This document shows positions 35,508 to 44,404 of a DNA stretch of 64,000 nucleotides, one piece after another. A program made the translations under genes and the position numbers. Each line of letters starts with the position of its first letter. Position 1 is the stretch's first letter. The notes beneath the pieces were generated by a model, which saw nothing but the letters and a program-made list of their open reading frames with translations, was not told where the DNA came from and searched no databases. The DNA comes from Miltoncostaea sp963823515 (GTDB lineage: Bacteria; Actinomycetota; Thermoleophilia; Miltoncostaeales; Miltoncostaeaceae): the NCBI GenBank assembly GCA_963823515.1, contig CAWGMB010000008.1, positions 62,001 to 126,000 of the forward strand, written 5' to 3'.

Positions 35508-35527
35508 GGGCTGGGATACTGGCACAC

Positions 35528-37885
35528 GTGGCCCCCCCGTCCGAGCCGACCCTGCGGGAATACCGGGAGCGCCGCGACTTCGGCGCCACGCCGGAGCCCG
35601 CCCCCGCACCGGCGGCGGCTGCCGCGGGGGACGCCCGCCGCTTCGTCGTGCAGCGCCACGACGCCCGCGCCCTGCACTTCGACCTTCGCCTCGAGGTGGA
35701 CGGGGCACTGGCCTCCTGGGCCGTCCCCAAGGGCGTGCCGCTCCGGGAGGGCGCGAAGCGCCTGGCCGTGCGCACGGAGGACCATCCCCCGGAGTACCTC
35801 GACTTCGCGGCCCTGATACCGCCGGGGCAGTACGGCGCCGGGCGCATGACGATCTGGGACCGGGGCACCTGGTCCGAGGAGCTGCGCACCGACGACGAGT
35901 GGAAGGTGATCCTGGAGGGGGGGATCCTGCGGGGCCACTACCACCTCATCCGTACGGGCGGCCGCGGGGGCAAGGACGAGTGGCTGATCTTCCGCTCGGC
36001 GAAGGGGCCGCCCGGGCCGCCCGATCCCGCCGCCCGCTTCCGCGACCTGCGCCCGATGCTCGCCTCCGTCGCCGAGGCCCCGTTCGACGACCCGGCCTGG
36101 GCCTTCGAGCTGAAGTGGGACGGCTACCGGGCCCTCGCCCTCGTCACCTCCGAGGGCACACTTCTGCGCAGCCGCACGGGCAAGGACTTCACGGCCGCCT
36201 ACCCGGCGCTCGGCGACCTGCGGCGGGTGCTGACCTGCCAGGAGGCGGTCCTCGACGGCGAGATCGTGGTGCTCGGTCCTGACGGGGCTCCGGACTTCGG
36301 GGCCCTCCAGGCGGGCCGGGGCCCGTTCACCCTCGTGGCCTTCGACCTCCTGCACGTCGACGGGGAGTGGATCGAGAACCTGCCCTGGTCGGAGCGCCGC
36401 GAGCGCCTCGCCCGCGTCCTCGCTCCCGAGGGGCCGCCGCTCGTGATGCTCAGCGACCACGTCGTGGGCACCGGGACGGACCTCTTCGCGCTGGCCCGCG
36501 AGCGCGATCTGGAGGGGGTGATCGCCAAGCGCATGGACGCGCCCTACCGGCCCGGCCGCGTCACGGCCGACTGGCTGAAGGTGAAGACCCGCCAGGAGGC
36601 GGTCGTGACGGTCGGGGGCTTCACCGAGGGATCGGGCTCCCGTCGGGGCACCGTCGGGGCGCTGCTGGTCGGTGAGCCCGACGGTGAGGGGGGGCTGACC
36701 TACCTGTCGCACGTCGGGTCGGGGCTTTCCGACGCCCGCGCCCGGGCGCTCTGGGACCGGCTGCGCGCGGCGGAGGAGCCCGAGTCGCCGTTCAGCAACG
36801 CGGTCCCCGCCGCCCCGGCCCGCCCGCGCTGGGTGCGGCCGGAGATCGAATGTGAGGTGCGCTACGCGGAGCGGACGGCCGACGGCCGGCTGCGCGCCCC
36901 CGTCTTCCACGACCTGGTCGGCGTCGAGGACGCGGCCCCCGACGTTCCGGGCGGCCCGTTCTCGGCGCAGTCGGGGAGCCGCACCGTGCAGGAGGGCCGG
37001 CGCTCGGTGACGCTCACCAACCTCGACAAGCCCTACTGGCCGCGCGAGGGCATCACCAAGGGGAACCTGCTCGACCACTACCTGCGGATGGCGCCGGTGC
37101 TCGTGCCGCACCTTGCCGGGCGGCCGATGATCCTGAAGCGCTACCCGGACGGCATCGAGGGCGACTTCTTCTTCCAGCACACCGTCAACGACGCCCCCGA
37201 GTGGATGCGGCGGGTCGAGCTGTCGCGCGGGGGCAAGCCCGGCGAGAAGCTCAGCCGTTACGTCGTGGTGGACGACCCGATGTCGCTCCTGTGGCTGGTG
37301 AACCTCGGCTGCATCGAGCTCAACCCGTGGCAGAGCCTCGCCGACGCCCCCGACGAGCCGACCTTCGTGCTCTTCGACCTCGACCCGGCCGACGGCCTGC
37401 CCTTCGCCCGGGTGGTGGAGGCGGCGCGCCTGGTGGGGGACGCCCTCGAGAGGCTGGGGCTGCGCGGCTACCCGCGCACCTCGGGCGCCACGGGGATGCA
37501 CATCCTCGTGGCGGTGCTCCCGGGGCTCACCTTCGACGCGGTCCGCCTCTTCGCCCGCGTCGTGTGCGAGGGCCTGGTGAGGGCCCGGCCGGACCTGGTG
37601 ACCACGGTCACGCGGGTCGCCGACCGGGGCCCTCGCGTCTACCTCGACCACAACCAGAACGGGCGTGGGCGCAGCATCGCCAGCCCCTACTCCGTGCGGC
37701 CCCGGCCCGGCGCGCCCGTGGCGACGCCTCTGCGCTGGGACGAGGTGCGCGACGGGCTCGACCCGCGCGCCTTCACCATGGGCGCCGTGGCGCGCCGGGT
37801 CGAGAGCGAGGGCGACCTGTCGGCGGGCCTGCTGGAGCACCCGCAGAGCCTGGACGACGCGGTCGCCCGGCTGGGAGCCGGGTGA
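35528..37885 (+). CDS. ligD: DNA ligase D (phosphoesterase-ligase-polymerase)
   Basis: 785 residues from GTG 35528. Domain order: 3'-phosphoesterase (about 35-165; FVVQRHDARALHFDLRLEVDG), ATP-dependent ligase with nucleotidyl Lys196 in FELKWDGYRAL and motif V DWLKVKTR, then the primase-polymerase domain (about 480-770; FDLDPADG with the Asp pair, YPRTSGATGMHI, DHNQNGRG). Repairs double-strand breaks by non-homologous end joining with Ku, which is not in this window. The order is that of Pseudomonas LigD rather than Mycobacterium. Its stop overlaps the next GTG. Confidence 0.93.
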   Translation: MAPPSEPTLREYRERRDFGATPEPAPAPAAAAAGDARRFVVQRHDARALHFDLRLEVDGALASWAVPKGVPLREGAKRLAVRTEDHPPEYLDFAALIPPGQYGAGRMTIWDRGTWSEELRTDDEWKVILEGGILRGHYHLIRTGGRGGKDEWLIFRSAKGPPGPPDPAARFRDLRPMLASVAEAPFDDPAWAFELKWDGYRALALVTSEGTLLRSRTGKDFTAAYPALGDLRRVLTCQEAVLDGEIVVLGPDGAPDFGALQAGRGPFTLVAFDLLHVDGEWIENLPWSERRERLARVLAPEGPPLVMLSDHVVGTGTDLFALARERDLEGVIAKRMDAPYRPGRVTADWLKVKTRQEAVVTVGGFTEGSGSRRGTVGALLVGEPDGEGGLTYLSHVGSGLSDARARALWDRLRAAEEPESPFSNAVPAAPARPRWVRPEIECEVRYAERTADGRLRAPVFHDLVGVEDAAPDVPGGPFSAQSGSRTVQEGRRSVTLTNLDKPYWPREGITKGNLLDHYLRMAPVLVPHLAGRPMILKRYPDGIEGDFFFQHTVNDAPEWMRRVELSRGGKPGEKLSRYVVVDDPMSLLWLVNLGCIELNPWQSLADAPDEPTFVLFDLDPADGLPFARVVEAARLVGDALERLGLRGYPRTSGATGMHILVAVLPGLTFDAVRLFARVVCEGLVRARPDLVTTVTRVADRGPRVYLDHNQNGRGRSIASPYSVRPRPGAPVATPLRWDEVRDGLDPRAFTMGAVARRVESEGDLSAGLLEHPQSLDDAVARLGAG

Positions 37886-38427
37886 CGCTCCGCCGCGCCG
37901 CCGCCGGCGCCCTGGCGATCCTCGTCCTGGCGGGATGCTCAGCCGGTGGTCCGGCTCCGGCCCGGCCGCCCGCCCCGCCGGAGCCGCGCGGGACGGGTTA
38001 CTTCGTGGGCACCGGACCCGACGGGGTGGGCGCCTCCCTCGACCTCTTCGCCGACGACCCCATCGTGCGGGAGATCGACGCCGCGCTGGCGGCCCGTGGC
38101 GGCCCGCGGGGCGATCGTCCCGCGGTCGGGGTGGCGTCGATCGTCAACGACGGCCGCTTCGGGATCCTGACGCCGCGGTTCATCGCCGACCTCTCGACCG
38201 GCGGCGCGCTGCCGCTGCGCAGCGCCGCCGACGCGCTCGCAGGGGCCGCCGGACCAGCGGCTCGCCGGGCGCGGGCCCGCCTGGGCGACGCCCCCCGGCG
38301 CGTGCCCGGCGGGGGGGCCGTGACGGCCTACGTAGTGCTGGAGGGCGCGGCCCCGGAGGCGGTCGGCTCGGTGCGGATGGTCCTGGCCCGAGGCGGGTCG
38401 GTCACGCTCACCGCACGTCGCCGGTAG
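37882..38427 (+). CDS. lipoprotein of unknown function
   Basis: 181 residues from GTG 37882, overlapping the ligD stop as GTGA. Signal peptide with lipobox ALAILVLAGC, so it should be lipidated on Cys and held outside the membrane. Pro-rich linker, then a domain with GTGPDGVGASLDLFADD and VASIVNDGRFGILTPRF. I do not recognise the family. Translational coupling to ligD is probably incidental. Confidence 0.65.
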   Translation: MTLRRAAAGALAILVLAGCSAGGPAPARPPAPPEPRGTGYFVGTGPDGVGASLDLFADDPIVREIDAALAARGGPRGDRPAVGVASIVNDGRFGILTPRFIADLSTGGALPLRSAADALAGAAGPAARRARARLGDAPRRVPGGGAVTAYVVLEGAAPEAVGSVRMVLARGGSVTLTARRR

Positions 38428-38459
38428 GGGACGGGCGCCCGACGGCGAAAGGAGGGCGC

Positions 38460-39275
38460 GTGCCCCCCGACGTCCACGCACTCGCCGAGCGACTCAAGCG
38501 CGACTACGAGCGCTTCAGCCCCGCCCAGCAGTCGCTCGCCCGCTACCTGGCGGACCACCTCGCGGACGTCCCCCTGCTCTCGGCGCACGAGGTCGCGCGC
38601 GCCTCGCACTGCAGCCCGGCCACCGTGGTGCGGTTCGCCCAGGCTCTCGGCTACTCGGGCTATCCCGAGATGCAGCGCATCGTGCGGCGCGCCCAGCGGC
38701 CCGGCCTCCCCCCGCGGCCGGGCGACCGCCAGCTGGGCCTGCCCTTTTCCGCCGAGGGGCTCGACGCCGCCCTGGCCGCCGAGCGGCTGGCCCTCGACGA
38801 CGCGGCAGAGCGCCTCACCACCACGGGGCTCGGGGCGGTCGTGGCCGCCCTCGCCCCTCGGACGCCGCTGATCATCGCGGGGGAGGGCCACGCCCGCTCC
38901 ATCGTCTCGCTGATCGAGGAGCGGCTCGCCCGGGCCGGTCGCCCGGTCGCCGCCGTGACCTCGCTCGACCCCTCGACCCGCGCCTGGCTCGACGCCCTCG
39001 GGCCCGGGGGTGGGGTCCTCGCGATCGCCATCGGCCGCGAGTCGCGCGTCGCCCAGGCCGCCGTCTCGGCGGCGCGCAGCGCAGGCGTGCCGGCGGCCGC
39101 CCTGGTCGACTCGAGCCTGAGCCCCCTGGCGCGCTCCCCGCTCGCCCGGGTGGTGCCCGCCGATTCGCGCGACGGCTCCCCGAGCCTCGTGGCGATGGTC
39201 GCCGTCGCCCAGGCGCTCGCCGGAGCCCTCGCGCCGATCCACGCCCGGGCCGACCTGGCGGCCGTCGGGGCGTAG
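38460..39275 (+). CDS. RpiR/MurR-family transcriptional regulator
   Basis: 271 residues from GTG 38460 with AAAGGAGGG at 38448-38456. N-terminal RpiR helix-turn-helix (LLSAHEVARASHCSPATVVR, FAQALGYSGYPEMQ) and a C-terminal SIS sugar-isomerase fold (PLIIAGEGHARSIVSL; VLAIAIGRESRVAQAA). Family members sense phosphosugars. Target genes are not evident; the nearest downstream operon is pdxS-pdxT. Confidence 0.85.
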   Translation: MPPDVHALAERLKRDYERFSPAQQSLARYLADHLADVPLLSAHEVARASHCSPATVVRFAQALGYSGYPEMQRIVRRAQRPGLPPRPGDRQLGLPFSAEGLDAALAAERLALDDAAERLTTTGLGAVVAALAPRTPLIIAGEGHARSIVSLIEERLARAGRPVAAVTSLDPSTRAWLDALGPGGGVLAIAIGRESRVAQAAVSAARSAGVPAAALVDSSLSPLARSPLARVVPADSRDGSPSLVAMVAVAQALAGALAPIHARADLAAVGA

Positions 39276-39346
39276 CTCGCGCCCCGGGGCGCCGGGGGTG
39301 GTCCGCTAGACTTTCGCCCTTCGGACCCGACCGACGAGGGGATCGC

Positions 39347-40243
39347 GTGGCACAGGAGAACGGGCGCACGGGCACGATGCGCGTCAAGAGCGGGCTCGCG
39401 CAGATGCTCAAGGGCGGCGTCATCATGGACGTCACCACGCCCGAGCAGGCGCGCATCGCCGAGGACGCCGGAGCCTGCGCCGTGATGGCCCTGGAGCGGA
39501 TCCCGTCCGACATCCGCTCCGACGGCGGCGTCGCGCGGATGAGCGATCCCGAGATGATCGCGGGCATCCAGGAGGCGGTCTCGATCCCGGTGATGGCCAA
39601 GTGCCGCATCGGCCACTTCGTCGAGGCCCAGATCCTCCAGCAGCTGGATGTCGACTTCCTCGACGAGTCGGAGGTTCTGACGCCCGCCGACGAGGCGCAC
39701 CACATCGACAAGCACGCCTTCACGATCCCGTTCGTCTGCGGCGCCACCGACCTCGGCGAGGCGCTGCGGCGCATCTCCGAGGGCGCGGCGATGATCCGCT
39801 CCAAGGGCGAGGCGGGCACCGGCAACGTGGTCGAGGCCGTGCGGCACATGCGCGCGATCCGCGGCGGCATCGCGCGGCTGGCGAGCCTGCCGCCGGACGA
39901 GCTCCACGCCGCGGCCAAGGATCTGCGCGCCCCCTACGAGCTGGTCGCCCGGGTGGCCGCCGACGGGCGGCTGCCCGTCGTGCTGTTCTCGGCCGGTGGT
40001 ATCGCGACGCCCGCCGATGCCGCCCTCATGCTCCAGCTCGGAGCCGAGGGCGTCTTCGTCGGCTCGGGCATCTACAAGAGCCAGGACCCGCCGGCCCGCG
40101 CCCGGGCGATCGTCGAGGCCGCCAGCCACTTCCGCGACCCCGAGGTCCTCGCCCGCGTCTCACGCGGCCTCAAGGACGCGATGCCGGGCATCGAGATCTC
40201 CTCGCTCGCGCCGGCCGAGATGCTGCAGGGGCGCGGGTGGTAG
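39347..40243 (+). CDS. pdxS: pyridoxal 5'-phosphate synthase subunit PdxS
   Basis: 298 residues from GTG 39347 (GAGGGG at 39336-39341). Highly conserved: VKSGLAQMLKGGVIMDVTTP, GACAVMALERIPSDIR, AKCRIGHFVEAQ, EADEV-region VDFLDESEVLTPAD, and SKGEAGTGNVVEAV. Forms PLP from ribose 5-phosphate, glyceraldehyde 3-phosphate and ammonia delivered by PdxT. pdxT overlaps its last codons. Confidence 0.97.
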   Translation: MAQENGRTGTMRVKSGLAQMLKGGVIMDVTTPEQARIAEDAGACAVMALERIPSDIRSDGGVARMSDPEMIAGIQEAVSIPVMAKCRIGHFVEAQILQQLDVDFLDESEVLTPADEAHHIDKHAFTIPFVCGATDLGEALRRISEGAAMIRSKGEAGTGNVVEAVRHMRAIRGGIARLASLPPDELHAAAKDLRAPYELVARVAADGRLPVVLFSAGGIATPADAALMLQLGAEGVFVGSGIYKSQDPPARARAIVEAASHFRDPEVLARVSRGLKDAMPGIEISSLAPAEMLQGRGW

Positions 40244-40872
40244 GACGGGCCCTCGGGCGCCCGCGGGTCGGGGTCCTCTCGATCCAGGGCGCGTTTGCGG
40301 AGCACGCGGCGGTTCTGGAGCGGGTGGGCGCCGATCCCGTGGACGTGCGCGCCGCCTCCGACCTGGAGGGGATCGACGCGATCGTGCTGCCCGGCGGCGA
40401 GAGCACGACGCTGGGCCTCGTGGCCCAGGAGTCGGGGATGCTCGAGGCGCTGCGCGCGCGCCTGGAGACGGGCCTGCCGGCTCTCGGCACCTGCGCCGGG
40501 ATGATCGTGCTGGCGCGCGGCGTCACCGAGGGGGCGCAGCCGCTGCTGGGCGGAATGGACATCGTCGTGCGCCGCAACGCCTTCGGCCGCCAGGCCCGCT
40601 CGTTCGAGACCTCCCTGGAGGTTCCGGGCATCGGCGAGAGCCCGGTCGAGGCCGTGTTCATCCGTGCCCCGTGGATCGAGGAGTCCGGACCCGGCGTCGA
40701 GATCCTGGCGCGGCACGCCGGCCACGGCGTGGCGGCGCGCCAGGGCGATCTGATGGTCACGGCCTTCCATCCGGAGCTGTCCGGAGAGCACCGGTTCCAC
40801 GAGTGGCTCGTCGCGCGGGCGCGTTCCCTGCGCGGCGACGAGAGGAGGGAGCGTCATGTCGGGGCACAGTAA
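40237..40872 (+). CDS. pdxT: PdxT glutaminase subunit of PLP synthase
   Basis: 211 residues from GTG 40237, overlapping pdxS by 7 nt. Class I amidotransferase motifs: VGVLSIQGAFAEHAAVL, LPGGESTTLG, nucleophile Cys in GTCAGMIVLA, and His-Glu in FHPELSGEHRFHEWL. Supplies ammonia from glutamine to PdxS. The yebC start lies 17 nt inside its 3' end. Confidence 0.95.
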   Translation: MVGRALGRPRVGVLSIQGAFAEHAAVLERVGADPVDVRAASDLEGIDAIVLPGGESTTLGLVAQESGMLEALRARLETGLPALGTCAGMIVLARGVTEGAQPLLGGMDIVVRRNAFGRQARSFETSLEVPGIGESPVEAVFIRAPWIEESGPGVEILARHAGHGVAARQGDLMVTAFHPELSGEHRFHEWLVARARSLRGDERRERHVGAQ

Positions 40873-41605
40873 GTGGGCGACCATCAAGCGCAAGAAGGGG
40901 GCGGCCGACGCGAAGCGCGGCCAGCTCTTCTCCAAGCTGTCGCGCGCGATCATCGTCGCCGCCAAGGAGGGTGGCGCCGATCCCGACGCCAACGCGTCCC
41001 TCGCGACCGCCATCCAGAAGGCCCGCGACAATTCGATGCCCAAGGACAACATCGAGCGGGCGATCCAGCGCGGCGCCGGAGGCGCCGAGGGCGACGCCTA
41101 CGAGTCGATGCTCTACGAGGGCTACGGCGCCGGCGGGGTGGCGGTGATCTGCACGATCCTCACGGACAACCGCAACCGCACCGCCAGCGACCTGCGCTTC
41201 ATCTTCACCAAGAACGGCGGATCGCTCGGCACGCCGGGCAGTGTCGCCTGGCAGTTCGACCGCAAGGGCGTGATCATCGTCGAGGGCGAGGACATCGACG
41301 AGGACGCCCTGATGGAGGCCGCCCTCTCCGGCGGCGCCGAGGACATCGCCGAGGACGGCGAGCAGCGGCAGATCACCACCGACCCCCACGACTTCATGGG
41401 GGTCCGCACGGCCCTCGAGGAGGCGGGCATCGCATACGTGTCGGCGGACCTGACCATGGTGCCCCAGAACACGGTCGAACCCTCCGAGAACGAGGCGCGC
41501 CAGATCCTGCGCATGATCGACCAGCTCGAGGACAACGACGACGTGCAGGACGTCTACGCCAACTTCGACATCTCCGACGAGGTGCTGGAGGCCGTCGCCG
41601 GCTGA
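40856..41605 (+). CDS. YebC/PmpR-family protein
   Basis: 249 residues. Starts MSGHSKWATIKRKKGAADAK and contains NIERAIQRGAGG and VAVICTILTDNRNRT, as in YebC proteins. These act as transcriptional regulators or, in recent work, as translation factors at proline stretches. GAGGGAGCG precedes ATG 40856. Conserved position before ruvC-ruvA-ruvB. Confidence 0.95.
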   Translation: MSGHSKWATIKRKKGAADAKRGQLFSKLSRAIIVAAKEGGADPDANASLATAIQKARDNSMPKDNIERAIQRGAGGAEGDAYESMLYEGYGAGGVAVICTILTDNRNRTASDLRFIFTKNGGSLGTPGSVAWQFDRKGVIIVEGEDIDEDALMEAALSGGAEDIAEDGEQRQITTDPHDFMGVRTALEEAGIAYVSADLTMVPQNTVEPSENEARQILRMIDQLEDNDDVQDVYANFDISDEVLEAVAG

Positions 41606-41749
41606 GCCGGCGACGGGCCCGAGGGGCCCTCAGACACGCGCCGGGCGCGACGCGCCGTCCGCCGCGGCGGCTTGACTACGGCCATGTCCGCACCGCCCAG
41701 CGCAGGACCCTCCCCCCGCGGCGCGAACCAACTCAGCCGTGAGGGCGAC

Positions 41750-42238
41750 ATGGTGATCGGGATCGACCCGGGGCTCGCCTCGACCGGCTACGCGCTGATC
41801 GCGGGGCCGCCGTCGCGGCCGCGGGTGGTCGCGCTGGGAACGGTGAAGACCTCCCCGCGCACCGACCACTCCCTGCGGCTGCGTGCGCTCCACGACGCGA
41901 TCGCGGACCTGCTGGCCGCCCACCCGGTGGGCTCGGCGGCGGTCGAGGCCTGGTTCGTGCACCCGGTGAGCCGCTCGGCGATGGGAATGGCCGAGGCCCG
42001 CGGCGCCATCCTGGTCGCCCTCGCCGGCGCGGGCGTGGACGTCGTCGAGTACTCGCCGAACACCATCAAGCAGTCGGTGACCGGGTCGGGCAGCGCCGAC
42101 AAGCTCCAGGTGCGGACGATGGTCGGGCGCCTGACCGGGGCGGTCCCGGGGACCGACCACGCCGCCGACGCACTGGCGGCCGCGATCTGCCACATGAGCT
42201 CCGCACCTCTGCGGGGGGCCATCCGCCGAGCGCGCTAG
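41750..42238 (+). CDS. ruvC: Holliday junction resolvase RuvC
   Basis: 162 residues from ATG 41750 (MVIGIDPGLASTGYALI); ATG 41672 and 41684 in frame add a non-family leader. Catalytic acids: Asp in IDPG, Glu in AAVEAWF, and the DHAADALAAAICH cluster. Cuts Holliday junctions symmetrically with RuvAB. ruvA follows after 10 nt; its -10 element overlaps this stop codon. Confidence 0.93.
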   Translation: MVIGIDPGLASTGYALIAGPPSRPRVVALGTVKTSPRTDHSLRLRALHDAIADLLAAHPVGSAAVEAWFVHPVSRSAMGMAEARGAILVALAGAGVDVVEYSPNTIKQSVTGSGSADKLQVRTMVGRLTGAVPGTDHAADALAAAICHMSSAPLRGAIRRAR

Positions 42239-42241
42239 CGT
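42236..42241 (+). promoter_or_regulatory. -10 element, leaderless promoter for ruvA
   Basis: TAGCGT overlapping the ruvC stop with 7 nt to GTG 42249. Confidence 0.4.
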
Positions 42242-42248
42242 TCAGGGC

Positions 42249-42839
42249 GTGATCCGCTCCATCAGGGGGCGCGTCCTGGCGCACGAGCCCGACGGCCCGG
42301 TGATCGAGGTCGGCGGCGTCGGACTGCTGGTGCGCGTCTCTTCGACGACCGCAGCCGGCCTACCCCCGGTGGGCGACGAGGCGAGCCTTTCGACCGTCCT
42401 GGTCGTGCGCGAGGAGTCGCTCGACCTCTACGGCTTCGGCACCCCGGGGGAGCGCACCCTCTTCGAGGCGTTCACCACGGTCAGCGGCGTCGGCCCCCGG
42501 CTCGCGCTGGCGATCTGCGCGGTGGGGGAGCCCGACGACCTGCGCCTGGCCATCGCCCGCGGGGACAGCGCCCGTCTGCAGTCCGCGAGCGGCGTGGGCA
42601 AGCGCACCGCCGAGCGGCTGGTGCTGGATCTGCGCGACCGCCTGGGCTCGCTGCCCGGGTTCGCCGGCCTCGAGGTCGTGGCCCCGTCGGCCGCGGATCA
42701 GCACCTGTCGGCCCGCGATGGGCTCGTGGCGCTCGGCTTCACCTCCGAGGAGGCCGACGGGGCCCTGGCCGTCGCGCCCGCCGGCCTCGACGCGGAGGGC
42801 CTCGTGCGCCACGGCCTCGCGGCCCTGAGGCGCCGGTGA
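42249..42839 (+). CDS. ruvA: Holliday junction DNA helicase subunit RuvA
   Basis: 196 residues from GTG 42249. OB-fold start IRSIRGRVLAHEPDG, helix-hairpin-helix VSGVGPRLALAIC and SGVGKRTAERLVLDLRDRL, and a small C-terminal UBA-like domain (LVALGFTSEEADGAL). Binds the junction as a tetramer and loads RuvB. Its stop overlaps the ruvB GTG (42836-42839). Confidence 0.95.
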   Translation: MIRSIRGRVLAHEPDGPVIEVGGVGLLVRVSSTTAAGLPPVGDEASLSTVLVVREESLDLYGFGTPGERTLFEAFTTVSGVGPRLALAICAVGEPDDLRLAIARGDSARLQSASGVGKRTAERLVLDLRDRLGSLPGFAGLEVVAPSAADQHLSARDGLVALGFTSEEADGALAVAPAGLDAEGLVRHGLAALRRR

Positions 42840-43921
42840 GCGTGGTGGCCGACGGCGACGACGAGTCCGCCTGGGGCACCGATCCGGACGCGATCCCGCA
42901 CGAGGAGCGCCTCGCGGCCGGCGAGGACCTCGGCGCCGAGGACGAGCTCGACACGTCGCTGCGCCCCCGCCGGCTCGGGGACTTCATCGGGCAGGAGGGG
43001 GTCAAGCAGCAGCTCGGCATCTTCCTCCAGGCAGCGAAGGAGCGGGGCGAGGCCCTCGACCACGTCCTGCTGGCCGGGCCGCCGGGCCTCGGCAAGACGT
43101 CTCTGGCGGGCATCGTCGCGGCGGAGATGGGCGTCGGCTTCCACATCACCAGCGGGCCGATCCTCGAGCGCAAGGGCGACCTGGCGGCCGTGCTGACGGC
43201 GCTCGAGCCGCACGACGTGCTCTTCATCGACGAGATCCACCGGCTCAACCGGGCGATCGAGGAGGTGCTCTATCCGGCGATGGAGGACTTCCAGCTCGAC
43301 GTGGTCCTCGGGCAGGGCCCCTCGGCGCGCACCCTGCGCCTCGACCTGCCGAAGTTCACCCTCGTCGGCGCCACCACGCGCACCGGCCTGCTCACCACTC
43401 CGCTGCGCGCCCGGTTCGGCGTCTTCCACCGGCTCAACTACTACGCGCCCGAGGATCTGGCCGCGATCGTCCACCGCTCGGCCCGCCTCCTCGACGTCAC
43501 GATCGACGACGACGGCGCCGTCGCGCTCGCCGCGCGCTCGCGCGGAACCCCCCGTATCGCCAACCGGTTGCTGCGCCGCGTGCGCGACGTCGCGCAGGTG
43601 CGCGGGCGCGGGGGCGTGGACCGCGCCGTGGCCGAGGAGGCGATGGAGTTGCTCGAGGTCGATGCCCTCGGTCTCGAGGAGTTGGACCGCCAGATCCTGC
43701 GCCTGCTGGCGGAGACCTTCGAGGGGCGGCCTGTCGGTCTCGGGACGCTGGCCGACAGCGTCGGTGAGTCGGCCGACACCATCGAGGACGTCTACGAGCC
43801 GTTCCTCCTCCAGGAGGGCCTCCTCAAGCGCACCCCGCGCGGGCGCGTCGCCACCCCGCGGGCCTACCGTCACCTCGGCATCGATCCGCCGGCCGACGCG
43901 GGCCAGGCCGGCCTCTTCTGA
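42836..43921 (+). CDS. ruvB: Holliday junction branch-migration ATPase RuvB
   Basis: 361 residues from GTG 42836. Walker A GPPGLGKTSLAGI, Walker B LFIDEIHRLNRAIEEVLY, sensor VGATTRTGLLT, Arg finger region PLRARFG, and the winged-helix end (GRVATPRAYRHLG). Hexameric motor that drives branch migration with RuvA. A terminator follows directly. Confidence 0.97.
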   Translation: MSVVADGDDESAWGTDPDAIPHEERLAAGEDLGAEDELDTSLRPRRLGDFIGQEGVKQQLGIFLQAAKERGEALDHVLLAGPPGLGKTSLAGIVAAEMGVGFHITSGPILERKGDLAAVLTALEPHDVLFIDEIHRLNRAIEEVLYPAMEDFQLDVVLGQGPSARTLRLDLPKFTLVGATTRTGLLTTPLRARFGVFHRLNYYAPEDLAAIVHRSARLLDVTIDDDGAVALAARSRGTPRIANRLLRRVRDVAQVRGRGGVDRAVAEEAMELLEVDALGLEELDRQILRLLAETFEGRPVGLGTLADSVGESADTIEDVYEPFLLQEGLLKRTPRGRVATPRAYRHLGIDPPADAGQAGLF

Positions 43922-43923
43922 GC

Positions 43924-43959
43924 CGCCAGTACCGGCGCCGGCGGCGCCCGGTACTGGCG
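43924..43959. terminator. terminator hairpin after ruvB
   Basis: cgccagtacc (43924-43933) pairs exactly with 43950-43959, with further GC pairing inside the loop. Confidence 0.7.
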
Positions 43960-43977
43960 CGGGGGCCCACCGGCTCG

Positions 43978-43983
43978 TAGAGT
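43978..43983 (+). promoter_or_regulatory. -10 element, leaderless promoter
   Basis: TAGAGT with 6 nt to ATG 43990. Confidence 0.45.
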
Positions 43984-43989
43984 CGGGCG

Positions 43990-44394
43990 ATGCCGCAGAC
44001 CGTGAACGACGTGATGGGCCCGGTGAAGGTCCGCGTGACCCCGGGCGACACCCTCCGCGCCGTGGCCGTGGCCCTCGCGGCGGCCCGCACCGGGCTGGGG
44101 ATCGTGGACGTGGAGGGGGGCGGCGTGATCACCGAGCGCGACGTGCTGCGTGCGATCGCCGACGGCTGCGACCTCGACGCCGAGACCGCCGGCGCCCACA
44201 TGACCGCCTCGCCGGTCTCCGTGCCGCCCGGGATGGCGCTCGAGGAGGCCTGCGACCTGATGATCTCGCGCAACGTGCGCCATCTGCTGGTGGACGACGG
44301 CGGGCTCGTCGGCGTCCTCAACATGCGCGACGTCGTCGGCGTGCTCTCGGGGGCCGCGCCCCTCGGAGCCGTCCCGTCGGCGCGGGGGTCCTAG
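43990..44394 (+). CDS. paired CBS-domain protein
   Basis: 134 residues made of two CBS domains: MGPVKVRVTPGDTLRAVAVAL with GLGIVDVEGGGVITERDVLRAI, then MTASPVSVPPGMALEEACDLM with HLLVDDGGLVGVLNMRDVV. CBS pairs bind adenosine nucleotides and signal energy state; the target protein is unknown. Convergent with the glycosyltransferase gene, 10 nt apart. Confidence 0.88.
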   Translation: MPQTVNDVMGPVKVRVTPGDTLRAVAVALAAARTGLGIVDVEGGGVITERDVLRAIADGCDLDAETAGAHMTASPVSVPPGMALEEACDLMISRNVRHLLVDDGGLVGVLNMRDVVGVLSGAAPLGAVPSARGS

Positions 44395-44404
44395 CCGGCC
44401 AGAG

